Below, piece after piece: positions 50,701 through 59,615 of a DNA stretch of 64,000 bases. Below the pieces are notes generated by a model that was not told the origin of the DNA, did no database searches, and saw only the letters and a list, made by a program, of their open reading frames with translations. Numbering within the stretch: the stretch's first letter is position 1; each line of letters starts with the position of its first letter. Origin of the DNA: Rhynchopus euleeides (Eukaryota > Euglenozoa > Diplonemea > Diplonemida > Diplonemidae); the NCBI GenBank assembly GCA_963210315.1, contig OY723299.1, positions 558,001 through 622,000 on the forward strand. The letters are read 5' to 3'. The translations under genes were made by a program, and so were the position numbers.

Positions 50701-53610
50701 CCGGGTAGGCCACTCGGCTGACTCCGTGAGCCGCAGGGGGCTGGGAGCTGCAGGTGAAGGGGGAACCGCAGCAGCAGCAGCCGCAGAACCCCCTTGGCTC
50801 CGCCTCCGCGAGGAGCCCCCCTTCACCGGGGAGGGCGTGGGGGTGGCCCCCGGGGGGCTGGCCAGGCTGTGGCGCTGCGTGAGAAACTCAGGAGGGGAGT
50901 CGCCCCGGCGGATCTTCTCGAGGGCTTCCTGTTCCACGCCCTCCAGCAGGGCGAGGACCGGGGCGGAGCCGGGGAGTTGCGACATCACCTCGACCTGGCG
51001 TGCCGCGGTCTGGCAGTATTGCAGGGTTGCGGATTTCACCTCCGCGAACAGAGCCTTCGCTTGGGCCCCCAGGGCGGCGTACTGCGACTCCCACTCCGGA
51101 GAGAGTTGGAGGTCCGCCTTGGGTGTGGAGGTGCGCAGCCAGTGTGAGTCATATAAGGTATATCTCGGGCGCTGCTTCGCCTCCACACCCATGCTGAGGT
51201 GTGGGAGTTCCGAAGCCTGTGCGACCCTCTGCCGCGTGAGCTCCGCAAACTCGCAGTGGATGGATGCGTAAGACAGGTAGGATATGAAGCACTTCCGCAG
51301 GTGGGGCAGAAGCGACAGCTCCTCGCTTGATATCGTCTCCCTGACGCGCTCCTCCTCGATGCAGAAGATCCGCCGCTCCTGCTGCAGCTGGACCTCCCTC
51401 TGCTGCTCCACAAGCTTCCGCCTGTCGTGGATAAACTTCAGCCCATCCAGCCCGTCGTATCGAATGGTCTCCCTGAGGGATCGCTCCTCCAGGCCCAAGC
51501 TGCTCCTCTGCCTGTCCCTGAAGGAGACCCAGTCGCGGTGGGCGAGGTGCCAGAGCTTGATCTCTGCCCCCGTCTCCCTCCACGCCTCGCAGATTTTCGC
51601 GGAGATCTCCGCATGCATCGCAGCCAGCTCGCTCCTTTGGGACTCATCCCGCACAATACGCTCCTTCTCCGCCCGCTTCGCAACACGCCAGCTCTGCAGA
51701 TACTGCTGCCTTAGAGAGGCTCTCACCGAAGCATACTCTCTCTGTATCGCACTGTCAAACAGCTCGCTCTGCACAACCAGGATTTGGAGCGTCAGCCTGA
51801 AATACGCAAGGCAGTGCCGTTGCCTCCGGGATGTCTCCTCCTGAGATAGGCTACCCAGCAGGGCCTCCATCGCACGCCTCCTATCCGACTCCTCTCTGTT
51901 CTGCGCGATCTGCAGCTGCTCCGAGGTGAACCACTGTATGAGCGACGCCCGCTCCCGCCAGCAGAGGGAGTCAACGCCTTTCCGCAGCGACTTCTCCCGG
52001 GTGACAACCGACAGCCGATCCTGGTGGCGGCACTCCCTCCACGCATCAACCGCCTGATGGGTTCGGGCCTGCTCCCTGGTATGCTCAGCCCGGAATGCCT
52101 CCCTTTGGTTCGACGCAACCCGGGCCTCGATGCGTGCCCTCCAGACGGGTGGGACACAGGGCCCCTCCGGGAGACGTGCCTGGCATATCGCTGGGTTCGC
52201 CTCCAGCAGCTCCGCGATCGCACGGAAGGTCGGGGTCCCCAGCAGGGTGCACCCGCTGAGATCCAACGCGCGCACATCCCTCCTGTGCCGGAGGGTCCCA
52301 CACAGCACGCACACATCAGCCTGCTGCAGGTCGCGGTGTGTAAAGTCCAACACCCCATCAGGGCTCAGCACCGACGAACCCCCCTCTGGGCTGGACTGCT
52401 GCGGCTGCGATAGTGTCGGAGGGGCTCTTCTGACAGACGAGGTAGTGGCGGATGGGCTGTCACCAGCAGGTGTGGCAGCCATCCCACAGGCATTTGGGTT
52501 GGCATATCGCGGGCGTTGCGCCCGCCCCGCCCCACCGGAGGAGAAGAAGACGGATGGGGCAGCGCTGCCGGCGGTAGCTGTGACGGCAGAGCCTCTCCGG
52601 TGGAGGGGGAGGGGCGGAGCCACGCCGTCTGATGCCTGCTGCTGCTGCTGCTGCTGTGTCTCCCACCCCTCCCCGCCAGGGAGGAGAAGAATCGCGTCGG
52701 ACTGCTGAATCTCACATCCCGGCACCACCTCCACCGGTGTTGCCGGCCCGCCACCGCCCTCCCTCTCGAGGGGGGCGTTGCGGAGCTGCGGGAGGAGCGG
52801 GGGTGGGTCAACAGCGCCACCACCACCACCACCACCCCCACCCCCTCCTCCAGGGTTCAGCCCCGCCCTCAGCAGGAGAAGCTCTTCAGGAGTGGTGGCG
52901 AGTTGTTGGGTCTGCATCGCAACAGGGGTGGGGGCCGGTGGATGCGTTTGGGATGTCGTCGCGAGGGGGTGGTGGTGGTGCTGTGTTGGGAAGCTTCCGC
53001 CAGCACCGCCGTGGCTGTGGTTGTGGTTGCGCCGCAGACGGGCACCGCCTGGCCCGGCCTGCACCCCTGTGGTGCTATAGAGGTCGAGGAGGAGGGATTC
53101 GCTGGGCCCGGAGTGGGGCGCGTGCCGCTTCGCATCGATCAGCCGCTTCAGGGCGAGCCGCGTCGCCTGCTCCGCCTGTGCCCTGCTGCCCTTCGCGGGG
53201 CGGCGCCCCTGCTTCGCCGACACGGCAGGGGGGTGTCCCCCCGCGGAGGCAGGGTCCGCTCCCCCTGGGGTGCCACAGCACACAACAGCACGCGCGACAC
53301 GCTCCGCCTCGTTGCGGTAGATCTGCCGTGCCCTCGCGTAGCGGTTTGCCCCGGTCCTCCCAGCATGCCGCCAGCAGGTGTCCAGGACAGGGAGCTCCAT
53401 CGACCCGACCCCAGGCTGCGAGAGGGTGTCGTCCAGCAGGGCCCACGTGGCTGGTGTGCCGGGGTTAGAGGTGATGGTGGTGTTGGCGGGGGCCTTACTG
53501 GCTCCATGGAGGAGGGGTGTCGGTGCGCCATCCCCCGGCAGCAGCAGCGGCTGCTTCGGCGACGAGGCGACGGCGTAGGGTGTCGGCGTCCCGCCCCGGG
53601 AGCTTGTCAT
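44755..53610 (-). CDS. Giant 2951-residue protein: low-complexity head, coiled coil, beta-repeat domains
   Basis: Single exon from ATG 53610 to TAG 44757-44755. Residues 1-430 are Gly/His/Gln-rich. One leucine-rich-repeat-like unit (VRALDLSGCTLLGTPTFRAI) follows. About 470-880 are a charged, Arg/Glu-rich helical region with coiled-coil character. From about 1130 onward come spaced beta-type units with the pattern L-x-x-V/M-x-F/Y-x-N-...-P-...-G-x-R-x-V-x-x-x-L-T-D (for example RFCNVTEDPVEGERVVQVRL and AFSNSLERYHEGTRVVQFRL). These resemble cadherin/CSPG-like adhesion repeats. They are broken by Ser/Pro/Gly-rich linkers (about 1660-2120). No signal peptide or membrane segment is visible, odd for adhesion repeats, so the protein may be a cytoskeletal or ciliary giant. 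The function is unknown. Confidence 0.75.
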   Translation of the reverse strand: MTSSRGGTPTPYAVASSPKQPLLLPGDGAPTPLLHGASKAPANTTITSNPGTPATWALLDDTLSQPGVGSMELPVLDTCWRHAGRTGANRYARARQIYRNEAERVARAVVCCGTPGGADPASAGGHPPAVSAKQGRRPAKGSRAQAEQATRLALKRLIDAKRHAPHSGPSESLLLDLYSTTGVQAGPGGARLRRNHNHSHGGAGGSFPTQHHHHPLATTSQTHPPAPTPVAMQTQQLATTPEELLLLRAGLNPGGGGGGGGGGGGAVDPPPLLPQLRNAPLEREGGGGPATPVEVVPGCEIQQSDAILLLPGGEGWETQQQQQQQASDGVAPPLPLHRRGSAVTATAGSAAPSVFFSSGGAGRAQRPRYANPNACGMAATPAGDSPSATTSSVRRAPPTLSQPQQSSPEGGSSVLSPDGVLDFTHRDLQQADVCVLCGTLRHRRDVRALDLSGCTLLGTPTFRAIAELLEANPAICQARLPEGPCVPPVWRARIEARVASNQREAFRAEHTREQARTHQAVDAWRECRHQDRLSVVTREKSLRKGVDSLCWRERASLIQWFTSEQLQIAQNREESDRRRAMEALLGSLSQEETSRRQRHCLAYFRLTLQILVVQSELFDSAIQREYASVRASLRQQYLQSWRVAKRAEKERIVRDESQRSELAAMHAEISAKICEAWRETGAEIKLWHLAHRDWVSFRDRQRSSLGLEERSLRETIRYDGLDGLKFIHDRRKLVEQQREVQLQQERRIFCIEEERVRETISSEELSLLPHLRKCFISYLSYASIHCEFAELTRQRVAQASELPHLSMGVEAKQRPRYTLYDSHWLRTSTPKADLQLSPEWESQYAALGAQAKALFAEVKSATLQYCQTAARQVEVMSQLPGSAPVLALLEGVEQEALEKIRRGDSPPEFLTQRHSLASPPGATPTPSPVKGGSSRRRSQGGSAAAAAAVPPSPAAPSPLRLTESAEWPTRDEVLEKKCKLWGGRIKLTFFKEPGINETPLDESCIRITVRMTDPPGDPAGPLDILSGIGGRTLSQSFSLQGGGSGVGGASAEPPILASATLTIPVGTPPEKKCATLGIDLPLDGSGMCSLETANRLMSGIEVQVVVLQPGEKGGGAPGAHPAHVASFAEIAAEAAQKARQSAPENAAPSTEGPPQAPASPRVRRLNSAVGFALHTTRGMNDLAAADQPVMSPRSAVSRVAQESAERAAVPHDSETGGDAGHSPLPHSGSTQHHAQRGPIPPGGKAGDVEVRPFSIRFELSLEAVVAASGVEDMYWANGGSPMPSKLCSLGTGAKFHSLAVLPFMRVMHATVGRWKEGSDVAARGMRIATNVKLAEPPIVSDNGDGTVSVVDGTGLKVTHFAHSVLELSFIEGYTDHDHVFFKSTASVSYSEPLKQITIKDTVIAEITEGLLLPKVITKSDIHNGVSVRPSGGLLRLEMTDTKIYADVVALLLDRLRFCNVTEDPVEGERVVQVRLTDKDGTTSTVKFKFMVEAVDDPAQLVLQKTSLYFRTGCGALPDDLKAYASTRQLSLSMCKDCMVEDPDTVNFAGGYIDVVGTSFQKSDTVYFEDSVFDPHAANPLKISRFHPYQVTYEGVLIGTLLLTLNNETNMTRAEIKEREREREQRERDKREDPQAARHAADSRMAALIERMKQEEAKLDPPPNPQGGSGKGTVPASPRASSGGLSPRNASGDGARGGGTRRLSALVMRKLTNVQGGSDASTASPGKTPAAAKRSPSSGPPQGGGGGGGVAARQASCPPASPPVPSTPRVDVPTENLLGVGCELQKTDSIRSPPRSPTGSRDASPRSAASGRVTFPDVPPEGNPQQHGSKQGGGGGGVADASVSITPTTPRKPDSEGGAGPPLPASPASGCSTAYSGSGVGAGGGGPVAPVQLPPLSLPLPLQLNDFSFGDIRSEVSFDLGDAAASSQAPQDSSLLGGENREGGIAAPTTTTSSTSPLSPTTASAQAQQVSGGGVEKGDVEITTTATTASSSSSTSALTQPQPSSPGKGGSVGGGGGGGEGVVQSPSSQEEAIARRGGGAVRQKPAPLRIVTGGSPRATEGGGGGESSPQSRADSPKSPRGERGGGVGASDPSWTPSRKSGRPHRNTVVIIDFSPKNGQGDAKQGTSGLDQLSSADGTFGGVIQQAQNTRPQYRTIVPKLSTIETLANRMPTPASPKGAKPGDLSSPPSAKIGGDTGQAKTPESPRSASRKSTVGGQALTSLSSVAGGKLRGPRRSVMASALTPGAGMRKLSSVGTLAQTKRKFQVEEPTLGQLGGTSYKEVCLMFVKDGSATIAAVQQFLRSMVFYNGATVGQNNVTRYINITLRLGPTVKDPSLDIGHPIDLRQCRDTSSQIVIKATPPLFSVKEKFFVMRYAGGVQRLSAFEVLPDASLDAFDGGALLLECIDGFVEKEDLFGIRDGDGLVCTHKQYVVSEQNHLQDTDRTLPGGDPLAGSGYNAGASTSINTPLSGPPVGGARVDMEGGVSGEVMASLSAVAKASAASKKRLLAGSQFATTSLSELCLDGRVIANVYSDSSTGSLTIRFVKNSPVKRRELLLIFKNMTYQNARNVPTYRSRKVVRLLLSDAGWSTSQSFVEIAFVHKDMVAELQLAVKAVRYRACLADATTPLCIAPLHHSRIHDEDTEVFTAGGSLFAEIVAGGAKGDCLSLLTAAQQQACYFAGSGVSPTPEASGQPPYPADDPAASVYSISDSGKTVSFRSSGATVQCVYPRNSTGGNDMRFAFPTKQPFATVKDISYLLSCVAFSNSLERYHEGTRVVQFRLTDGSNPTEVREKISVDVRLPLLWHPGCGRRAVLQAGLQSPLKGVACNLGEAVPGGAAATLSVVLSPPLTDEGGGGEPLGLSLAFPKGSGLRVEGGVLLAGGAAVGQVSVSPEGLQLAVSASLKERRSHVAAYLKSVQLRLPAPPSPSTVLEVAFTEEDCVVRACVLQFVPAP

Positions 53611-54117
53611 GCCGAGGCGGGGTGTGGCATGTCCTCACTCCTGGGAGCAGAGAATAAGTCCCCTCTCCCCTCTCGCTCTCGCTCTCCCCCACTCCCGCCT
53701 TCTCCTCCGCCAACCCGAGAACTACTAGGCTTGAGAAGAAGAGGCGCTTTGAAGCCGTGTCGCCTGCAGTGTGTGTGTGGGTCTCGATTGATGTGGTGGG
53801 ATGCATATCGGACAACAGCATGCTGCACAAACAGCTGCGTGAGTTGGCAACCGCCGAGGCTGTGAATATGGTGAAGATGGAGGAGTTGCAGGGGATATGG
53901 GTGGCAGATAGGCGGATTAGAAGCAGCTGGGGGAAAGCCTCGCCGGTGGTGGGGGGGGGTGGGGGTGGGGGTGGGGGATGGAGCCGCGCCCGACCTCATC
54001 AGAGTCGCATTCCACGGAACTGAAACCGCACAGGCAACAAAGGGGTAAAGTGAAAGGGGGTAAATGACTAGAACCAGAAGCAAGAATACTTAAGGCATCG
54101 CTGCGGCGCGGGAGCGC
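53611..54117. other. Intergenic, no gene seen
   Basis: Upstream region of the giant gene and downstream of the mucin-like gene. A G-rich run lies at 53951-53980. No RNA gene was recognised. Confidence 0.45.
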
Positions 54118-57100
54118 TCACACTGACGACTCACCACTGTAGTAAGGGTTGAGGGCGGGGTGTGCGGTGTAGTCGAAGGTAAACGTATCGTCAATACAGA
54201 TCCCTGTCGTGGCCCCGCTCGCAGTGGAGTTGCACTCAGGGGGGTGGGGTCGGAATATGCAGCGCCGGCGCCGCATGTCACACCCACACCCGTTGTACGT
54301 CGGGCACATCTGATCCTCATGCCCTGTCACGGTGGGCTTCGTGATGTCGCTATACGTGGGAGATCCCCCATCGCATGCACAGGTCTCATGCCCGCAGGTC
54401 ACAGAACCGTCGCAGATGCCGATCACAGTCGGACATGACCCAACCTCAGTACCGGATGCTGACAGAGGTACCGTGGTGCACGATGGGATGGCTGTGTGGA
54501 GTGGCTGTTCCCGGGCCCACCCCAGGGAGGGCGGCCTGTGCGGTGCGTAGTACGGCGCGGGGGAGCGTGCCCAGTGGGGGATGGGGCAGCACCAGCTGTT
54601 GCCTGAAAACGTGTAGCTGCGGGCGTGCCGCATCCAGTTTGGAATCAGCCCGACGAAGGTGTTGTACGCCAGCCCGACGTTGTCGATCTCCCCGATCCAC
54701 CCTGACACCTTGAAAGGGGCGACGCCTGACAGGTCGTTGTAGCTGAGCTCCAGGTCACGCAGCTTGATGCCCACCGGGTTGGGCACTGTCCCAGTTAGCA
54801 TGCAGCCGTACGCACGGAACACCTCAATCGTGGGGTGTCTCCTGAAGTCATGCGGGATGGTCCCGCTGATCGTTGTGTAGTCCACATCCACCGTGCGGAT
54901 GCTGTAGGGCGAGAAGTACAGCGGGTGTGTCAGGTCAGGGGGCATGAACCACCGAGGAGGCAACTCTCCATACACGGCAGTGCGGGAGAAGTTGAGGTGC
55001 TCCAGGTTCTTCAGGTTGTAGAAGGGGGGCAGCGTGCCCGACAGCGGGTTGTCCGCCACGCTGTAGTTAGTGAGGGACTGCGGGAGGTATACGTCATCGA
55101 CAGTTCCGTTGAGGCTGTTCTCGCTCAGATCCACCGTGGTCAGGTTTCCATACATGGAGAGGTCGACCGCGCTGACATTCCCTGTCAGGGAGAGGGCACG
55201 CAGGTGCAGCTCTGTCACCTGCCCCAGCCCACACGACACAGAAGACCAGTGCGTCCCACGCGTCGCATCGGTGGTGGTCTGCTCAGGCCCACCGCAAGGG
55301 CGGCCCCTGCCCCAGCCTGTGAAGTACCCAGGCACCGCTCGCGCAGGGCTGCGGATCTCCACTGCGCGGATCCAGAAGTAGCCGAACTTCTGGATGTCCA
55401 TGTCGACGAGGTCCAGTGTCACCGTTTGGTGCACGAAGGGGCGGAGATCCGCTGCTGAGAGGGTGAAGGAGCAGTGCTTCTTGCAGATCCGTTTCGACAG
55501 GACCCATGCCCCGTTCCACTGGAGAGCAGCTCCCATGAAGCCGTAGTGCACAGCAGAGGCGTTTGTCTGGACAGGGCCCCGGATGTCATCAGCCCCCAGC
55601 GATGCCTTGATATCGGTGCTGTTGACAAAGATCTCGATCTCTGTATACCACCCGATGATGAACTCTGGAGAGCGGAGGACGGCGATGCCGTGCGCGTCGG
55701 TGCGCCCGTCGAGGGTGGCGATCCCCAAGTCCGATTCATTCATCCATCTGCCGTCACCCTTCGACTCGAAGTTATACCACACCTTCTCTGGGGTGGTATA
55801 GAGGAGGTCGTCTGACTGTGTCTCCACCCAGGCACCACGCACCTCCGATAAAGCATCCTCGACACACGTCTGTGCGTTGGTATGGAAGGTGCAGCGTGGG
55901 TGCATGGTGCACATGAAGTCCGGCCCGCTGTACAAAGGGAGGCGGGAGACGTCGCTGTAGGAGTCATAGATGCTGCAGTTGAAGGGGCGCACTGACGAGT
56001 AGTGGTCGCAGGCGTACCCCGTCTGATCGCACACGTTGATCCTGTCGATGAACACAGTGCCCCTGTCGAGAGTGCACACAGAGGCCTTCCACATTGACAC
56101 ATCGGCGGAAACATTCACCTGACTCCCGTTGGCATAATACGAAGTGTCCTGCCGGATCAATGTCCGATTTGCCTGGAGTTGCCCGTCGAAGATCCGCCTC
56201 GAGTAGTAGCACGTGTCCTCCTTTGTGTCGTATTGGCAGCACCCCTCTGCGTAGTCAAGCACAGCGCGCTTGCGGCAGCAGGCCAGGCACAGCGACTCTT
56301 TCTCCTCGTCAGTGCGGGCCGTGCCATCAAGCTTGTTCACAGCGAAGCACGGCGCGTCCCCTTCGTTGAGTGAGTACAGCGGCGAGTTGTCGCATGTGCT
56401 ATTAGCAGTCATGGTGTGGCACCACGCATCCTGGTCGAACCTCTGCGGCGCGACATGCAGCTGCTTCATGACAAGCGATGTGTGGTTCCACAGGATCCCG
56501 TCACACAGCACGACGCCGTCAAGGCTGACCGACACGGATGCAGCGAGATGCGTCGCGTTGCGCCACACCTCCTGGTCGGTCACACTGGCGTAGTTGAACT
56601 CCAGGGTGGCCTGATGCCACGTCTCTTGCAGCACAGCATAGTTCGTCCTGTGGTTCCCGCACTTCTGCCCCATGATCTCGCTCTCGATGTACATCCCTTC
56701 GATGACGGAGGCCTGCAGCCACAGGTGGTGGAACGGCGTGTTGCCCAGGTAGTCGCGGATGTAGTCGCTGGCGACAAAGAAGTTCACCACCTCGGTGCCC
56801 CGTGGCAGGTAAAACCACCAGCTGAGACCACGCGCCTCTAGCACTCCGGACTCCCCGAGTTTGATCTGCGACGTCGTTGTCTCGACACGCAGGCTGTACG
56901 GTGGGTCCACCCACTTGTGCTGGTCCAGCGAGACAGCGAAGTACGGCATCGTGTCGATGATGGACGCATTGCCACCGTCGAACCCTGTGTAGTACGTCGC
57001 GGCTGGGGGGGCCTGAAGCGTACTCGTCGCAGTCGGGTCCAGTGTCTTCGAGAAGGTCCTCGTCGCAGTGTCCAGCGTCACAGACTCTGTCAGACTCGGC

Positions 57101-59040
57101 AGTGTGATGGTCTCGGTCCCCGTTTCTGTCGGCAACGTGATGGATATTGTCTCTGACTTGGTTGGCAGCGACATCGACAAACTGAACGTCAGCGTCCCTG
57201 TGGGGATCGTCAGCGACATCGACAGCGTGCCTGTTGGAAGCGTGAACGACTCTGTCGGTGTGGGGAGCGTCAACGTAGTCGTGCGAGTTGCCGTCCGCGT
57301 GGCCGTTGGTGTGTGTGTGGCACTCCTTGTCAGGGTCGGCAAACTGAACGTGTGTGACAAGGACATCGTCGGAGACGGCGATATGGTTGGCGTTGCAGTC
57401 TGCGATGATGTTGCAGTCGGAAGCGTCGCTGTGCCAGTGCCTGTCGGTGTGGGTGATGGGGACGCAGTCACGGTCGGCAGTGTCACAGTCCGTGTCACGG
57501 TGTGCGTCTGTGATAAGGTCTCCGTCGCTGAAAGAGTCAGCGTGTCGGACAACGTGATACTCACTGTAGCCGTTGCGGTCGGAAGTGTATATGTGTATGT
57601 CTCGCTCAGCGTTGCAGTGTCTGTCGGGGTGTGCGTGTCAGTCGACGTGACTGTCATGGTCAGCGTACGACTCACAGAGTCTGTCAGCGTGATGGACGCA
57701 CTGAGCGATGCAGACAGGGTCGTTGTTGCAGATGATGTCGCAGTGGGCAGCGTCAGGGAGATGCTGTGGCTGTGGGACAAAGACACGCTGTCTGTCTGCG
57801 TCGGGGTCTCACTCTGTGTCAATGTTTCGCTGCTCGTCTGCGTGTCTGTTGCTGTCACGGTGGGGAGCGTGACTGTGTCTGTTGGTGTGGCGGTTGCACT
57901 ATGCGTATGGCTGTGACTTTGCGTATGTGTCGCTGTGGGAGTCGGCAGTGTCAGAGTATCCGTCGGGCTCAGACTGTGCGTTGCTGTGCGGGTGCGGGTC
58001 AGACTGGACGTCACTGTGTATGTCGGAAGCGAGATCGTTGATGTCTTCGTGTGTGTCGGCGTGTGCGTCACACTCTTGGTGAGGGAGGGTGTTTCAGAGG
58101 ATGTCGGCAGCGTCACAGTGAAGGTCACACTCGGGGTATGTGTGAGAGATTTACTATGTGTCGCTGTCTCACTCATGGTAGACGTAGGCAATGTAAATGT
58201 ACTGGTCGCTGTTAATGTAGGTGTCAGACTAAGGGTGTCTGTTTGCGTCTCTGTGACAGTCGGCAGGGTCATTGTGCTCGTCTGGCTCGCAGTATGTGTT
58301 GCTGTTTTGGTGAGCGTGAGCGACTTGGTCGCAGTTGCAGTCGGGAGTGTGAATGTTGACGAGACACTCAGGGTCGATGTCGACGTCAGGCTCAGAGTCA
58401 ACGTCGCTGTCGCGGTGGATGTGGGAAGCGTGAATGTCAAGGTTGGAGTAGCTGTCAACGACAGTGACTGCGTTGCAGTCGGAAGTGTAATCGTCACGGT
58501 GTCACTTGCTGTCATTGTCGGGAGTGTTAACGTCGAGGTGTGACTGTGGGTATGCGTCAACGACTTGCTTAAAGAAAGCGTCAGCGTCATGGTCGATGTA
58601 GGCAACGTCATTGTATCTGTCGGACTCAGTGTCAATGTCAGCGTATCAGTCCCGGTGGGCAGGGAAAGCGTGCTTGTATGACTCGCAGTGTGTGTCGGTG
58701 ACTTGGTCAGAGTCAGCGACTTCGTCATCGTAGATGTCGGTAGCGTGAGAGTCTCGCTTGGCGTCAACGTGCTTAGCGTGGCTGTGGGCAACGTCATGGT
58801 AGTTGACATCGTGAGGGTCGGCATCGTCAGGGTCTCTGTCCCTGTCAGGGTAAGAGTGCCACTCTTGCTGAACGTGGAAGTCGGCAGCGTCAGACTTTCG
58901 CTGAGTGTCGGCGTGTCTGTAAATGACTGCGAGAGCGAATGAGTGACAGTCGCAGTCCCTGCACACTCCACCTGCACAAACCACAGGTGCACGGCCAAGG
59001 CCACCCCAACCAGGCCAACATGGCACATCCCTGACCCCAT
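54118..59040 (-). CDS. Secreted mucin-like protein with leucine-rich repeats
   Basis: 1640 residues from ATG 59040. I chose this because it gives a clear signal peptide, MGSGMCHVGLVGVALAVHLW, then FVQVECAG. The frame extends 18 codons upstream without an ATG. Residues about 30-660 are Ser/Thr repeats built on TLPT with phased SLT, THT and TAT words, likely heavily O-glycosylated. About 680-1260 form a Cys-containing ectodomain with many N-x-S/T sites (for example WNHTSL, YANGSQVNVS). About 1300-1500 are LRRs of the LxGTLP / LxxLDLSxNxLxG type, similar to kinetoplastid surface-antigen and plant-receptor LRRs. The C-terminus is Cys-rich (CGHETCACDGG, CGCDMRRRRC). No membrane anchor is seen. Four codons before the stop is a perfect donor word, GGTGAGTC, so another exon may follow. 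Confidence 0.8.
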   Translation of the reverse strand: MGSGMCHVGLVGVALAVHLWFVQVECAGTATVTHSLSQSFTDTPTLSESLTLPTSTFSKSGTLTLTGTETLTMPTLTMSTTMTLPTATLSTLTPSETLTLPTSTMTKSLTLTKSPTHTASHTSTLSLPTGTDTLTLTLSPTDTMTLPTSTMTLTLSLSKSLTHTHSHTSTLTLPTMTASDTVTITLPTATQSLSLTATPTLTFTLPTSTATATLTLSLTSTSTLSVSSTFTLPTATATKSLTLTKTATHTASQTSTMTLPTVTETQTDTLSLTPTLTATSTFTLPTSTMSETATHSKSLTHTPSVTFTVTLPTSSETPSLTKSVTHTPTHTKTSTISLPTYTVTSSLTRTRTATHSLSPTDTLTLPTPTATHTQSHSHTHSATATPTDTVTLPTVTATDTQTSSETLTQSETPTQTDSVSLSHSHSISLTLPTATSSATTTLSASLSASITLTDSVSRTLTMTVTSTDTHTPTDTATLSETYTYTLPTATATVSITLSDTLTLSATETLSQTHTVTRTVTLPTVTASPSPTPTGTGTATLPTATSSQTATPTISPSPTMSLSHTFSLPTLTRSATHTPTATRTATRTTTLTLPTPTESFTLPTGTLSMSLTIPTGTLTFSLSMSLPTKSETISITLPTETGTETITLPSLTESVTLDTATRTFSKTLDPTATSTLQAPPAATYYTGFDGGNASIIDTMPYFAVSLDQHKWVDPPYSLRVETTTSQIKLGESGVLEARGLSWWFYLPRGTEVVNFFVASDYIRDYLGNTPFHHLWLQASVIEGMYIESEIMGQKCGNHRTNYAVLQETWHQATLEFNYASVTDQEVWRNATHLAASVSVSLDGVVLCDGILWNHTSLVMKQLHVAPQRFDQDAWCHTMTANSTCDNSPLYSLNEGDAPCFAVNKLDGTARTDEEKESLCLACCRKRAVLDYAEGCCQYDTKEDTCYYSRRIFDGQLQANRTLIRQDTSYYANGSQVNVSADVSMWKASVCTLDRGTVFIDRINVCDQTGYACDHYSSVRPFNCSIYDSYSDVSRLPLYSGPDFMCTMHPRCTFHTNAQTCVEDALSEVRGAWVETQSDDLLYTTPEKVWYNFESKGDGRWMNESDLGIATLDGRTDAHGIAVLRSPEFIIGWYTEIEIFVNSTDIKASLGADDIRGPVQTNASAVHYGFMGAALQWNGAWVLSKRICKKHCSFTLSAADLRPFVHQTVTLDLVDMDIQKFGYFWIRAVEIRSPARAVPGYFTGWGRGRPCGGPEQTTTDATRGTHWSSVSCGLGQVTELHLRALSLTGNVSAVDLSMYGNLTTVDLSENSLNGTVDDVYLPQSLTNYSVADNPLSGTLPPFYNLKNLEHLNFSRTAVYGELPPRWFMPPDLTHPLYFSPYSIRTVDVDYTTISGTIPHDFRRHPTIEVFRAYGCMLTGTVPNPVGIKLRDLELSYNDLSGVAPFKVSGWIGEIDNVGLAYNTFVGLIPNWMRHARSYTFSGNSWCCPIPHWARSPAPYYAPHRPPSLGWAREQPLHTAIPSCTTVPLSASGTEVGSCPTVIGICDGSVTCGHETCACDGGSPTYSDITKPTVTGHEDQMCPTYNGCGCDMRRRRCIFRPHPPECNSTASGATTGICIDDTFTFDYTAHPALNPYYSGESSV

Positions 59041-59615
59041 CCTGCTGGCGGTGTGGTGCAACAAGAACAACAACTGGCACCAAAACAAGGGCACGGCACG
59101 GACACAAGAGAGGCTGTTTGTTCACACCAACTGGCATGGAGGGGCGTGGGGTGGGTGGGATGGAGCGGCGACAGCGACCCCAACAGCCTTTTGAAGTTGA
59201 CATTCCAAGCCCATGCAAAAAAAAATACGTAAGCACAAAGTTTAGAACGGGCGGAACCGAATAGCATGGGAAGGGGGGAGGGGCGATGGGGGATTACAAC
59301 AGCGGATGGTACAAAAAATAGACTTGGCGGGTGAAAGGCAACCGGGGGGGACGGGGGAACTCTATAGTGCAGAAAAAGACAACGAAATCCACAGTCCAAA
59401 TAGGGAACGTGTGCGTGTTAACCACTTTGAGGGTGAGGAGACCCTGCACCGCAAACCCTCCTCTCTAAACCCACCTCCGTTGGCGTGTGCGTGTGTGTCG
59501 CACAGAGCGGCTTTAAAGGATAGGGTAGGCCCCCGGCCTACCCCCTACCAGACCACCCCCACCCCACACCTTGCCGGGTGCTGTCGCTGAGAAAGGAGGT
59601 GACCTCAGCACAGCC
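59041..59615. other. Intergenic
   Basis: On the minus strand a pyrimidine/T-rich tract ending CCGCCAG lies immediately before ATG 59040, an acceptor-like context. Otherwise no gene is seen. Confidence 0.4.

Noticed and set aside
59041..59094. 18-codon extension of the mucin-like protein
   Set aside because: It would start at GTG, which is not used in nuclear genes of this kind; ATG 59040 gives a clean signal peptide.
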